Shown: piece by piece, positions 47,794 through 55,026 of the stretch
Layout of the letters: every line of letters starts with the position of its first letter
Position numbering within the stretch: the stretch's first letter is position 1
Virus record (IMG/VR): IMGVR_UViG_3300049217_000152
Coordinates: 1-55,026 of that record
Strand: one strand, 5' to 3'
From: a virus
Length of the DNA: 55,026 nt
Translations under genes and position numbers: made by a program
Notes under the pieces: generated by a model
What the model saw: only the letters and a program-made list of their open reading frames with translations
What the model was told of the DNA's origin: nothing
The model's database searches: none

Positions 47794-48423
47794 TTAGATT
47801 TTGATCTTCTCTTTCATAGTGGAAAGAGCGCTGTTGATCGTTTTGATACAGCTCAATCGAGATATGTTTAGCTTCTTGCATATCTTGTTAATTGACATGG
47901 GCTTGTCGCCATCAAATCCATATGCCAAGCTGATGATCTCCTTCTGCTCTTTAGAGAGAAGAGAGATCGCTTCTTGGACGGCATAAGTCGTCTGTGATTC
48001 TTCCAATTCCTTATCAGGGCAATGATGCTCCTCGATCTGGATTGGTATCACGGACTCTTTGTGTGGCGTATTAGCCTTAGCTACTTTTAATGGAAAACGA
48101 ATGGTAGTGTGCAAGTTGGCGCTCCTGGAAATGCGAGTGCCAATGTAGTTATGTGCCCAAGCAAAGAAATTTCCCTTGTTAGGCTTGAAGGTTTTCATGG
48201 CTTTGATCAGAGCCTCGAAACCTTCTTGATTCAAATCCTCATAATTACTGAATGTCTTGTAGCGACCAGTCTTCATCGTCACCAAATATCGAAACTTCTC
48301 GATGCAAACCTTCTCGTGACGCTTGAGTTGCGCGCTAACTTTTGGGTCAGCAGTTTCGGAAAACTGAGTTCTCAAATCGATTAGCTTGCTCATCAAATCA
48401 TGTGCTTCTTGTTCTGTCAACAT
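47794..48423 (-). CDS. RNA polymerase sigma-70 family factor
   Basis: A 209-residue sigma factor with regions 2 and 4 only. Region 2 includes NYEDLNQEGFEALIKAMKTF and NFFAWAHNYIGTRISRSA (about 60-105). Region 4 is a helix-turn-helix (LSKEQKEIISLAYGFDGDK, MSINKICKKLNISRLSCIKTI). A region 1 or 3 is not seen, so it is ECF-like in layout. It would redirect host RNA polymerase to phage promoters, perhaps those with the GATATA element found here. GGAGAGAG precedes the ATG. Confidence 0.9.
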   Translation of the reverse strand: MLTEQEAHDLMSKLIDLRTQFSETADPKVSAQLKRHEKVCIEKFRYLVTMKTGRYKTFSNYEDLNQEGFEALIKAMKTFKPNKGNFFAWAHNYIGTRISRSANLHTTIRFPLKVAKANTPHKESVIPIQIEEHHCPDKELEESQTTYAVQEAISLLSKEQKEIISLAYGFDGDKPMSINKICKKLNISRLSCIKTINSALSTMKEKIKI

Positions 48424-48518
48424 GTATTTTTTCTCTCTCCGGCTCGAAAGTAATAGTATATGCGATTATGCATTGTGGCTTCTAAAAATTGATCCAACAA
48501 GCATCGCAACAGTGGAAT
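48424..48518 (-). promoter_or_regulatory. promoter region of the sigma factor gene
   Basis: About 95 bp without a gene. On the minus strand it contains GCATATACTATTAC, a TATACT -10-like box 26-31 nt before GGAGAGAG, the RBS of the sigma gene. No convincing -35 was found at the usual spacing. Confidence 0.4.
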
Positions 48519-48668
48519 TCACTTACTAATTTCTTCTTCAAGAATCTCTACAGCCGATTCTACAGTGGATCTCAGAATCTCTTCATCATCTAACGTCAAG
48601 GCAAACTTGAGCAGCTCAACTACTTGTTCTAACTTACGATTATCTGGGCTGCCACTCTTGTTTCTCAT
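48519..48668 (-). CDS. small acidic helical protein
   Basis: A 49-residue protein, MRNKSGSPDNRKLEQVVELL to EILEEEISK, nearly all helix and strongly acidic at the end. The ATG overlaps the upstream stop (ATGA), which supports translation. It precedes the sigma-factor gene, so an anti-sigma role is possible but unsupported. No known family. Confidence 0.6.
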   Translation of the reverse strand: MRNKSGSPDNRKLEQVVELLKFALTLDDEEILRSTVESAVEILEEEISK

Positions 48669-48859
48669 TTGGAATAGGAGTCCTTGGCCCAACCACCGCC
48701 CTCTAAAATAAACGAACCGCCTGCGGCTATCAGTCTTTTCACCTTTTGTTCGGGCTTATCTTCTTCCTGACACTTGGGGCACAACTCTAGCTCTTCCGTG
48801 ATGGAATGCACATGCTCAAATTCTCCATGGACAGGACACTCATACAAATAGGTCGGCAT
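48665..48859 (-). CDS. FmdB-like zinc ribbon protein
   Basis: A 64-residue protein of the FmdB regulatory type: MPTYLYECPVHGEFEHVHS, with CPKC at about residue 27 completing the C-x-x-H/C-x2-C zinc ribbon (Cys8, His11, CPKC). VKRLIAAGG follows as in the family. It is a paralogue of the protein at 49520-49837 but lacks its coiled-coil tail. Role unknown; family members are putative transcription regulators. Confidence 0.8.
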   Translation of the reverse strand: MPTYLYECPVHGEFEHVHSITEELELCPKCQEEDKPEQKVKRLIAAGGSFILEGGGWAKDSYSK

Positions 48860-48866
48860 TATTACC

Positions 48867-49094
48867 TCAATTTACGTTATACGTCTCTAACAACTTAAGT
48901 TCCTTTTTGATGCTGTCAATTTCCGTGCCAACTTTGTTTATTTCGAGGCGTATCTTTTTTATTTCGGAGATTTTTGTTTCCATTGACGTTTCGGTATCAT
49001 TCTCCAGCGCGTGAATCTTGTTCAATAAATCTCGGACAGTAAAACTACAGACGAGCATCTTGGTAGAAAGTAATGTGCGAGGATCATTGCTCAT
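48867..49094 (-). CDS. coiled-coil small protein
   Basis: A 75-residue protein. The second half is a coiled coil (ETKISEIKKIRLEINKVGTE and on to KELKLLETY). It has no catalytic or metal motif. The ATG overlaps the upstream stop by 4 nt. Probably an adaptor; function unknown. Confidence 0.65.
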   Translation of the reverse strand: MSNDPRTLLSTKMLVCSFTVRDLLNKIHALENDTETSMETKISEIKKIRLEINKVGTEIDSIKKELKLLETYNVN

Positions 49095-49339
49095 ATAGAG
49101 TTCCCTGGTAGCTTCACCGTTCTTTGACCCAGAATGATATCATCATAATCAAGAAAAATGGCACAATCGGTAAGCAACGTTAGTATGCCATTAGGCACCA
49201 TCTTGATACCCTTACCCGGAATGAAATCATCTTGATCGACACTTCCAACCACGTATCCATCTACCAAGATATCTAGTCTATGCATAGGCGGACGGGCAGA
49301 TAATTTGCCAGTCTTATTGATCATTAGCGGGTGTCTCAT
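49091..49339 (-). CDS. unknown beta-rich small protein
   Basis: An 82-residue protein starting MRHPLMINKTGKL at 49339. GGAGG 5 nt before this ATG decides it over the internal ATG at 49324. The body has strands (RLDILVDGYVVGSVDQDDF, ILTLLTDCAIFLDYDDIIL). It overlaps the upstream gene's last 26 nt. No family recognised. Confidence 0.65.
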   Translation of the reverse strand: MRHPLMINKTGKLSARPPMHRLDILVDGYVVGSVDQDDFIPGKGIKMVPNGILTLLTDCAIFLDYDDIILGQRTVKLPGNSI

Positions 49340-49523
49340 AAAGCCTCCGTATACGATCGCCTAAAGGGTCTCTCAAGATGTAAGAACATTTGTCAAGCAA
49401 CTCTCTCATTGCCTTTATATTTGCCCGTTGCTTTTGTTGAATGAAAGCTAATGCTCGTAGCTCTTCAAAAAAGGAGTTCTCTATTAACTTAACTTTAGAG
49501 GTTATGAGGAAAGGACGAATCAT
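49314..49523 (-). CDS. small helical protein
   Basis: A 69-residue basic helical protein, MIRPFLITSKVKLIENSFFE, then RALAFIQQKQRANIKAMREL. The ATG overlaps the previous stop (ATGA). Helix content and charge suggest a binding or regulatory role, but no motif is recognisable. Confidence 0.65.
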   Translation of the reverse strand: MIRPFLITSKVKLIENSFFEELRALAFIQQKQRANIKAMRELLDKCSYILRDPLGDRIRRLYETPANDQ

Positions 49524-49837
49524 CTCCTGCGCTCGCTCTTCTGCTTATCCATCTTGACTTGCAAATCTTGATATCGTTGTTCGCCCAACAAGTTGGCATA
49601 CACCTTCTCGTCTTTGGCAGCATCAGCCTTGATCTTCTTGGCATCGGCCTTACACTTGTCCACCAAATCTTGACCGACCAGTTCCACTACGCCTCGGCTA
49701 CCCAAAGAGATTAGTCGCTTGATTTCTTGGTCTTTACCGACTTCTTTGCATTGGGGGCAGTGTTCTAGTTTAGTAGCGCTGGAGTGAAACTCCTCAAAGA
49801 TACCGTGTTCGGGACATTCATATTCATAGGTTGGCAT
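49520..49837 (-). CDS. FmdB-like zinc ribbon with coiled-coil tail
   Basis: A 105-residue protein from the ATG at 49837 with AAGGAAG upstream; a start at 49855 is possible. MPTYEYECPEHGIFEEFHSS and CPQC near residue 27 are the FmdB zinc ribbon. IKRLISLGS follows, then a Lys/Ala/Asp-rich helix (DKCKADAKKIKADAAKDEK) absent from the paralogue at 48665. Possibly a small regulator. Confidence 0.8.
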   Translation of the reverse strand: MPTYEYECPEHGIFEEFHSSATKLEHCPQCKEVGKDQEIKRLISLGSRGVVELVGQDLVDKCKADAKKIKADAAKDEKVYANLLGEQRYQDLQVKMDKQKSERRR

Positions 49838-49848
49838 TTGTTCTTCCT

Positions 49849-50226
49849 TTACCAAAAAGCTTTCAGCTTCATATAGCTGCGTATCTTGAGTGCATCGCCT
49901 TCTTTGCGGAAGGATAACGGATCTGACCAGGCTGTGCTGTATGAATCAGTAGGTAGTTGTGTAGCGATTTTGATGAGACCTGTTTCTAATCCCCAATTTC
50001 CCCAGCAAGTGGTAATACCGTTATTGAAGAAACCCTTCTTACCCATACGCATAGCCGTCTTAGAAAGACATTCGTAGAACCTGCGCTTCTGTTGGGGTAT
50101 GACAGTAAACTGCACTAAATCGGATGGATACACACAGATGTGAGTATATTGTAGTTCGTTGATAATGATATCGAGATTGTCAATAGCGATTTTATCCATT
50201 TCTTTCACCATAACTATTAAGTTCAT
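49849..50226 (-). CDS. unknown protein with KLKAFW tag
   Basis: A 125-residue protein, MNLIVMVKEMDKIAIDNLD to the end. The centre (RFYECLSKTAMRMGKKGFFN) has one Cys only, no zinc motif. The C-terminus ALKIRSYMKLKAFW is the Trp tag. The ATG overlaps the upstream small gene's stop (ATGA). Function unknown. Confidence 0.75.
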   Translation of the reverse strand: MNLIVMVKEMDKIAIDNLDIIINELQYTHICVYPSDLVQFTVIPQQKRRFYECLSKTAMRMGKKGFFNNGITTCWGNWGLETGLIKIATQLPTDSYSTAWSDPLSFRKEGDALKIRSYMKLKAFW

Positions 50227-50396
50227 TCACTCTTTACTAAGTTCCTGTCTACTAACTTGTATTCTATATCTTTAGTCCAATTCTTTTTGATGTCTTGCTT
50301 GTATTTTTCGTTCTTGACCTCGAAGACAATAAACAGTTTTCCGGTCTCTTCATCATACTCTATTCGGACGGCTTCTGCCACTACTTGATCTATCAT
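50223..50396 (-). CDS. small unknown protein
   Basis: A 57-residue protein, MIDQVVAEAVRIEYDEETGK, then LFIVFEVKNEKYKQDIKK. GAGGTCAAA before the ATG is the RBS, and the stop overlaps the next ATG. A simple strand-strand-helix pattern. No family recognised. Confidence 0.65.
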   Translation of the reverse strand: MIDQVVAEAVRIEYDEETGKLFIVFEVKNEKYKQDIKKNWTKDIEYKLVDRNLVKSE

Positions 50397-50432
50397 TTTG
50401 ACCTCTATTATATGCTAGATTCGCCATAGATA

Positions 50433-51842
50433 TCATAGGTCTAATAGCTCTATTTTGGCCGAAATATCATCAGGATCGCGTAGCTCGAAGGTGGTCGGAT
50501 CTTCTTCGACCTTTTGGTCTTGCAAAGAACCGCAAGCCAAATCCTTAATGAGGACGGCGGAGCCTAACTCTCCATCTCTATTCTTGATCAAGTGATACTT
50601 CATATCGGGATAGCTTTTCTCGTTGGCACGAGTTTCAATCTGAATAGCTACGTTGGCGTTCTGCATAATCAAAGCCGAACGGCCGATACGATGCAAACCA
50701 ATCTTATCTTCTTCCTTGGCGCCCTTGGGACGGTTGAGCTGGACGGCACTGAGAACCGTACAGTTATGCACTCTGGCAAACTCGTGCATCTTCTCGGCAA
50801 TCTTACCCAACTTGAGCCAGTCCTCCATGTCCGTGCCATCGTAGTCCATCAAACCTAGATAGTCGATGACCACAATCTTGGGGTCGTAGACCAGCTTGGC
50901 TTCCTCATATAACAGCTCGATGTTTTCCATCGTAGCTCCACGAGGGATATCTATGATCTCAAATTGAGAAGGATACTTGGTGATAAAACGCAAAACCTTC
51001 TTGAGTCGGTTAGCTTCTTCAGAATTGAGCTTAGCAGAACGAATCAGTTTGGTGGGGTTCTTGGAGAGTCTACCATAGATACGATTACGACAGGGCTTGA
51101 ATGGCATTTCCAAAGAGAAGTAGACAATGTTGTTGCCGAGGGTAAACTGAGCCTCATCCATATCAATGGTGTTGTTTTGCAACCACAGTTGGATGGCCAT
51201 ATTCATCAGGAGCATGGATTTACCACCGCCCGACTCTCCACCAATCAACCACAATTCACCTGGGCGGGCTCCGTCCGTTACGTGGTCAAGGAAAGAGTAG
51301 CCAGTTCGAATACCTGCGTCATAGTTAGGATCTTCCGTCTTGGCATTGTATTCATCACGGAAGATAGCCACATCTTCCTTCAGAGTCCTGCGCTCAAAAG
51401 AACGAGTCTGATGCAAAGACTTGATCGACTGAACCGTCTTCTGCAATTCCTGCACTGACTTGTTGACATCAATGCTGCCTGGATCTAGCTTGGCCAGAAT
51501 CTCTTTGGTAGCGATGAGTTGCTTTTCTGCGAAGCGATTCTTGAGCTTCTCTAGATCGTGCTTATACTCGTGGTCATTGACTTTGACCTTATCAATCTCG
51601 GCCCAAACATTCTTGATGCTCTCTAATTGTTTCTCGTTATTGCCCTTATTGAGCTTCTCGGTAATAACACGGAGAGTGGGGAGTTCTTTGTAAGTGCGAA
51701 TGTAGCCAACAATGGTGCTGGCAAAAACCCACACCTCGGGCAAGAAAAGTTTGGAATCACAATCATTGGCAAAGTCCAAAGCGTGCTTTTTGTTAGTAGT
51801 AATGCTCTTGAGTATGGATAAGTCTAGCGCGCTTAGGTTCAT
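50433..51842 (-). CDS. DnaB-like replicative helicase
   Basis: A 469-residue helicase of the RecA/DnaB type. The N-terminal helical domain (about 1-170) is less conserved. The Walker A GGESGGGKSMLL is near residue 206, followed by VYFSLEMP (motif 1a), IVVIDYLGLMDYDG (Walker B) and VLSAVQLNRPK. RIGRSALIMQNANVAIQIE is the C-terminal region near the arginine finger. It unwinds DNA at the phage fork. It overlaps the loader gene by 4 nt (ATGA), so the two are coupled. Confidence 0.93.
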   Translation of the reverse strand: MNLSALDLSILKSITTNKKHALDFANDCDSKLFLPEVWVFASTIVGYIRTYKELPTLRVITEKLNKGNNEKQLESIKNVWAEIDKVKVNDHEYKHDLEKLKNRFAEKQLIATKEILAKLDPGSIDVNKSVQELQKTVQSIKSLHQTRSFERRTLKEDVAIFRDEYNAKTEDPNYDAGIRTGYSFLDHVTDGARPGELWLIGGESGGGKSMLLMNMAIQLWLQNNTIDMDEAQFTLGNNIVYFSLEMPFKPCRNRIYGRLSKNPTKLIRSAKLNSEEANRLKKVLRFITKYPSQFEIIDIPRGATMENIELLYEEAKLVYDPKIVVIDYLGLMDYDGTDMEDWLKLGKIAEKMHEFARVHNCTVLSAVQLNRPKGAKEEDKIGLHRIGRSALIMQNANVAIQIETRANEKSYPDMKYHLIKNRDGELGSAVLIKDLACGSLQDQKVEEDPTTFELRDPDDISAKIELLDL

Positions 51843-52543
51843 TTGCCCTCTTTTCTAATGTCTTTACCACCAACCGCAAACTCTTTGGTGTATCCCTTCA
51901 TCAAACTATCGATGCTGGCCTTGAGAGGGCCGTGGAAACTCTCTACTACGTTAGGGCTATTGGTGCACATGAGAGTGGGTAGGTTGTTTTGACTACGAGT
52001 ACGGAAGACGCCTTCCAAACTTCGAGCATACAGATCGGACGCGTTCTCGGTGGTGAAGAATCTACTATCGAACTCATCAATAACCAGGAAATCTACCAAG
52101 TTCAATTCGCGCCTGGAAAGAAACCTATCTTCCCCGCTACCAGAAGTCATCACGCTCACGATATCACTCAAGGTGGTGTAAAGACAGGAATAGCCTTTCT
52201 GGGCCGCTTTCTTGAGGATGCAGGTAACGGTCATTGTTTTGCCAGTCCCGTGCAAACCTTTGAGACATAAAGAGCCACCATTGACATAAGAGGCTTTGAT
52301 GTCTGCCGTGTATTCTTCATACTTAGTTTTGAGTCGAGGATCACCAACAAAGTCTCGTTCCATCTTGAGAAACCAATAACCGATAGGGATGTTGGACTCA
52401 AAATATCTCATCAATGCAGTTTTCATCACAACTTTTTCTGACGACTCATATTTACCATCATCCACGGCGGCCAATGCTTCCTGGAGTTTTTTAGTCGGAA
52501 CATTATTAAGGGCGGAACATCGCGTAAAATCTATCTGATCCAT
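51839..52543 (-). CDS. helicase loader (DnaC/IstB-like AAA+)
   Basis: A 234-residue AAA+ protein from the ATG at 52543, chosen by GAGGCAAGT upstream; the frame is open to 52612 but overlaps the nuclease gene. The N-terminus holds helices (KLQEALAAVDDGKY). The AAA+ core has CLKGLHGTGKTMTVTCIL (Walker A) and FLVIDEFDSRFF (Walker B), with sensor MCTNSPNVVESF. It should load the adjacent DnaB-like helicase onto DNA. Confidence 0.9.
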   Translation of the reverse strand: MDQIDFTRCSALNNVPTKKLQEALAAVDDGKYESSEKVVMKTALMRYFESNIPIGYWFLKMERDFVGDPRLKTKYEEYTADIKASYVNGGSLCLKGLHGTGKTMTVTCILKKAAQKGYSCLYTTLSDIVSVMTSGSGEDRFLSRRELNLVDFLVIDEFDSRFFTTENASDLYARSLEGVFRTRSQNNLPTLMCTNSPNVVESFHGPLKASIDSLMKGYTKEFAVGGKDIRKEGK

Positions 52544-52553
52544 ACTTGCCTCA

Positions 52554-53219
52554 TTATTCGATCCAGGTTTTTCGTCTAACAATCTGGTTAATGATTTGCT
52601 GACTGACGCCATACTTTTTGGCCAAATCTACTTGCCTGGCACCACTCGCAAACTCTTCTCTTATGGAACGAACAATTTTCCATGTTAGCTTGGCTCCTGG
52701 ATGCTTTTCGCCAGAACTAGATGCAGACATTTTTTGTCTGGTTTTCTCAGAATGATGCTTGCCAAGCATTATAGTGTTTCCTATTTTTGCCGCCGATTGT
52801 TTTATTCTAGTCTCTTGTGAAAGTGGTCGACCTATTTTAGCAAGAGACATTTTCTTCTTACTAGCCTCTGTATGAGTTTTACCTTTTTGAGCCTCGGACA
52901 TCAATCTTCTTGTTTCTAAAGATGGTTTTCCGTTAGAACCGCCATCTTTGATATTATAGCCACGCTCTATACTTTCATAACTCTTGATGAAATGTTGCTC
53001 CCAATAATTGGCAACACCTTGCGTGTGTGCTACGGTTAGCAACTCTATAATGAAATTGTCTCGACCATATTTTTTGAAAGCGTTATACAGTTTGCGACAG
53101 CCATTTGCCTTCGGGGTTTTGTGTTTAGACAGTCTTTCGCTCAAGGTAGTCCACGTTTGTCCTACATAAACTTTGTCGTTTACCCTATTGCGAATGACAT
53201 ACACATTACACCAATCCAT
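52554..53219 (-). CDS. GIY-YIG homing endonuclease
   Basis: A 221-residue homing nuclease. CNVYVIRNRVNDKVYVGQTW holds the GIY/YIG pair; KKYGRDNFIIEL and WEQHFIKSYESIERGYNIKDG follow, with the catalytic Glu region. NUMOD3-like repeats (SEAQKGKTHTEASKKKMS) and a C-terminal helix-turn-helix (RQVDLAKKYGVSQQIINQIV) complete it. It is inserted directly before the helicase loader. Intact. Confidence 0.92.
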   Translation of the reverse strand: MDWCNVYVIRNRVNDKVYVGQTWTTLSERLSKHKTPKANGCRKLYNAFKKYGRDNFIIELLTVAHTQGVANYWEQHFIKSYESIERGYNIKDGGSNGKPSLETRRLMSEAQKGKTHTEASKKKMSLAKIGRPLSQETRIKQSAAKIGNTIMLGKHHSEKTRQKMSASSSGEKHPGAKLTWKIVRSIREEFASGARQVDLAKKYGVSQQIINQIVRRKTWIE

Positions 53220-53221
53220 AT

Positions 53222-53707
53222 TTACTTCTTTCTGCCAAAATGCTTTCGGAGAATGTTCGCTTCTTGCTTGGCAGCTAAGATAGCAATATTCCCACTAGGA
53301 GCATAAGCTGAACGCCTAGGGGCAGATGGAGAACCAAAATGTTCTTTGATCTTATCAGAGATGATTTTCTTTTCTTGCTCTACCACCAATTGACGTAACT
53401 GTTGGACATTCATTTTAGCCAGCTCCGCGTCATCTGTTGGGTTCAAGACTTCCTCTAGCTTCTCCTTGACGGCCTGTTTTATTTCAGGCAATTCAAGTTT
53501 CGGCTTTTCGATTGATTTTTCTTGTGGTTCTTCCAGCACAACCTTGGTGACCGCTATATCCTCGCTCGGACGATGTATAATCAAAACACTTTGATCGGCT
53601 AATGATTTCAATACTACTTGGACGTCAGACCACTCTTCCACAATTCCTTCTAGAACCATTGTGGAACGCATAAAACATTTGACGTGTTGTCCTTTTTCTG
53701 GAGTCAT
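53222..53707 (-). CDS. Sm/Hfq-like barrel protein
   Basis: A 161-residue protein. The N-terminal part (about 1-60) reads KGQHVKCFMRSTMVLEGIVE, then VQVVLKSLADQSVLIIHRP. This follows the Sm fold of Hfq: a strand with a residue pattern like GxxLxGxI, then an LLK-type strand, then a short strand with HAI. The Sm2-like end is less clear. The remainder is a charged helical tail (PEIKQAVKEKLEEVLN). RNA binding is inferred from fold resemblance only. Confidence 0.5.
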   Translation of the reverse strand: MTPEKGQHVKCFMRSTMVLEGIVEEWSDVQVVLKSLADQSVLIIHRPSEDIAVTKVVLEEPQEKSIEKPKLELPEIKQAVKEKLEEVLNPTDDAELAKMNVQQLRQLVVEQEKKIISDKIKEHFGSPSAPRRSAYAPSGNIAILAAKQEANILRKHFGRKK

Positions 53708-54060
53708 AGGAATGCCTTTAGTTTGTGGAAACGTAATAGTGCTGAGATGACTTCAGCGTTATCAGACTGTATGATAAAGATGGTAGATGATCCATATAGT
53801 CCAACATCAGTTCCCCGTACCGCTATTGCGCATATCTGTGAATAGGACGCAACATCGGAACCTGGCTTCTGACAAAACCCATCTATCCATCTGTCTATAG
53901 AACGCTTGCTAGTCTGATGATCGACGACCCAAACGTGAGGAATGCGTAAAACACGCAAACACTCCTTGACAAAAGAGGAGCCTACAGCTTCGCTCAGGTT
54001 TTGTAGCTTCTTATTGGCATAAGAAATTGGCTTGAAATAATGCCGCATGTGGTATTTCAT
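53704..54060 (-). CDS. unknown protein with KLKAFL tag
   Basis: A 118-residue protein, MKYHMRHYFKPISYANKKLQ at the start, with a beta-alpha core (VLRIPHVWVVDHQTSKRSIDR). The C-terminus ALLRFHKLKAFL is a perfect tag. It is coupled to the next gene by ATGA and starts in the upstream tag's stop. Function unknown. Confidence 0.75.
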   Translation of the reverse strand: MKYHMRHYFKPISYANKKLQNLSEAVGSSFVKECLRVLRIPHVWVVDHQTSKRSIDRWIDGFCQKPGSDVASYSQICAIAVRGTDVGLYGSSTIFIIQSDNAEVISALLRFHKLKAFL

Positions 54061-54404
54061 AGGAATGCTTTTAGTTGTGATACTTGAGTTATCAGTTTGA
54101 CTATCTCATCAAAAGATGTTTGATGAAGAACAAGACAAATTATATCGTGTTCAGATGGGACAGTTTTCAATATGGGATCTGGAACAGCAGGAGCCCACAG
54201 ACTAAGAACTTTTTTGATGTCCCAACCTTTGCGACCGATCCTGATAGCTATTTCGTGTCTGGCAGTCCTGCGATCTACGTGAAGTATGTCATACTCGATA
54301 TGATTGACTTTGAGAGCCTCAAACATAAGATCTCCGTTATACTTGCCTTTACCTAACACTCTCTCTATCGCCCTGGTTAGACTATTACCCTTTCGCATTC
54401 TCAT
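54057..54404 (-). CDS. unknown protein with QLKAFL tag
   Basis: A 115-residue protein, MRMRKGNSLTRAIERVLGKG, with a basic N-terminus and beta-rich middle (YDILHVDRRTARHEIAIRIG). The C-terminus KLITQVSQLKAFL is the tag. It is adjacent to the next tagged gene and coupled to the large gene upstream by ATGA. No domain recognised. Confidence 0.75.
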   Translation of the reverse strand: MRMRKGNSLTRAIERVLGKGKYNGDLMFEALKVNHIEYDILHVDRRTARHEIAIRIGRKGWDIKKVLSLWAPAVPDPILKTVPSEHDIICLVLHQTSFDEIVKLITQVSQLKAFL

Positions 54405-55006
54405 ACGATTCTCTTGAGCACTTCCGGGTCAAAACCCATTTCTGTTATCTTATCCATAGCCAGGGTGATATCATTAGGAGTATCGTCCATCTGCACAATG
54501 AAGGCCAAGTCGCCATAAGTCTCTACGTGAATATGGCCAACCTCTTGAAGAATGGCACGATACTCTTTAGGCAACATAGTGGAACGATCTACATTGAGAT
54601 TTTTCTTACCACCCAGTAGCACATTCATCTTGTAAGGAATAAGCACTTCGTCTTTGGTGATGAAGGAGATGGAAGTGAAGCGACGCTTAGTCTTAGGGAC
54701 CAAGTTTAGATACGCCCAGTCAATGTATTCCTTTAGAATCTTCGGGTTGGCGGATAGCTTGGCACACAGCGTGTTGAACTGCCATACCTCAAAACATTTT
54801 GACGGGCTGGGGTTGTTGAACTTCCAAGGGTAATCTACTCCATAAGTTTCCTTATACTTCTGGCAGAAATAACCAAGGAGGTGAGCCGCTTTCCATTGTG
54901 CCACCTCCAGCGTTTTGATTTCAGCAAACTTCTCGAAGAACTTACGATACTTGTCGTTAGGGATGGTAGTTAGTTCTCCGCCCGTTTCTTCAATCTTGTC
55001 GGTCAT
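54401..55006 (-). CDS. unknown 201-residue protein
   Basis: A 201-residue protein, MTDKIEETGGELTTIPNDKY, then helices (VAQWKAAHLLGYFCQKYKE) and a beta section (RFTSISFITKDEVLIPYKMN). It has an acidic, aromatic composition without zinc or tag motifs. GAGGAAGAA precedes the ATG. It opens the coupled run of tagged genes at the right edge. No family recognised. Confidence 0.7.
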   Translation of the reverse strand: MTDKIEETGGELTTIPNDKYRKFFEKFAEIKTLEVAQWKAAHLLGYFCQKYKETYGVDYPWKFNNPSPSKCFEVWQFNTLCAKLSANPKILKEYIDWAYLNLVPKTKRRFTSISFITKDEVLIPYKMNVLLGGKKNLNVDRSTMLPKEYRAILQEVGHIHVETYGDLAFIVQMDDTPNDITLAMDKITEMGFDPEVLKRIV

Positions 55007-55026
55007 TTCTTCCTCATCCTCTTGCA

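Noticed and set aside
1-55026. stop-codon reassignment suggested by phage RF2
   Set aside because: TAA, TGA and TAG all end recognisable genes, and no in-frame TAG or TGA is found inside conserved domains; the standard code fits.
1-55026. CRISPR array, insertion sequence or integrase
   Set aside because: No regularly spaced direct repeats, transposase motifs or tyrosine/serine recombinase motifs were seen.

Overview
The window is a dense, gene-packed stretch of a large tailed bacteriophage (Caudoviricetes-like). Genes nearly abut, often with ATGA or TAATG stop/start overlaps. Tail-fibre genes, a peptidoglycan endopeptidase, a replicative helicase with its loader, a sigma factor, PhoH, homing endonucleases and nucleotide-metabolism genes sit side by side. 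The code is the standard bacterial one (TAA, TGA and TAG all end genes). No tRNA, rRNA, CRISPR array or integrase was seen. The host cannot be fixed from sequence; SET, sulfatase-modifying-factor-like and kinase-like genes hint at a host with complex protein modification, but this is weak.

Layout. (1) 1-11.4 kb, mostly minus strand: a tandem array of zinc-ribbon proteins sharing a C-terminal peptide of the form KLKT-aromatic-aliphatic-x-FS, interrupted by GIY-YIG and HNH endonucleases, a release factor 2 gene, and several chimeric or truncated leftovers. (2) 11.4-13.8 kb: an FGE-like lipoprotein with its own promoter and upstream terminator, a peptidoglycan-binding protein and a Cys-rich protein. 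(3) 13.85-21.7 kb, plus strand: dUTPase, HD phosphohydrolase, SET-domain protein, DEDDh exonuclease, translation initiation factor IF-1, IMP dehydrogenase-like protein, ThyX, a GIY-YIG gene and three small proteins ending LKAFW. (4) 21.7-29.3 kb: duplicated zinc proteins, M23 peptidase, macro-like protein, HAD phosphatase, glycosyltransferase-like protein, second DEDDh exonuclease, HNH and an FAD oxidoreductase. (5) 29.3-39 kb: tail-fibre and adhesin genes on both strands with shared repeat modules. (6) 39-55 kb, minus strand: P-loop kinase, tagged small proteins, methionine aminopeptidase, PIN-PhoH, class II ribonucleotide reductase, sigma factor, FmdB-like zinc ribbons, DnaB-like helicase, helicase loader, Sm/Hfq-like protein and more tagged proteins.

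How it works together. dUTPase, HD nucleotidase, ThyX, class II RNR and the IMPDH-like enzyme would supply DNA precursors. Helicase and loader drive replication. IF-1, RF2, methionine aminopeptidase and PhoH act on translation and RNA. The sigma factor could direct a late or middle promoter class; a recurring GATATA element close to start codons is a candidate.

The most striking signal is a short conserved C-terminal peptide on about 27 otherwise mostly unrelated small proteins, in two flavours: ...LKAFL/W on proteins without zinc motifs, and ...KLKTYLVFS-like on zinc-ribbon proteins. It is kept on both strands and across the whole window, which suggests a shared docking, sorting or assembly signal. 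Homing endonucleases repeatedly sit just after, or are fused to, the DNA that encodes this peptide, and appear to have generated chimeric genes.
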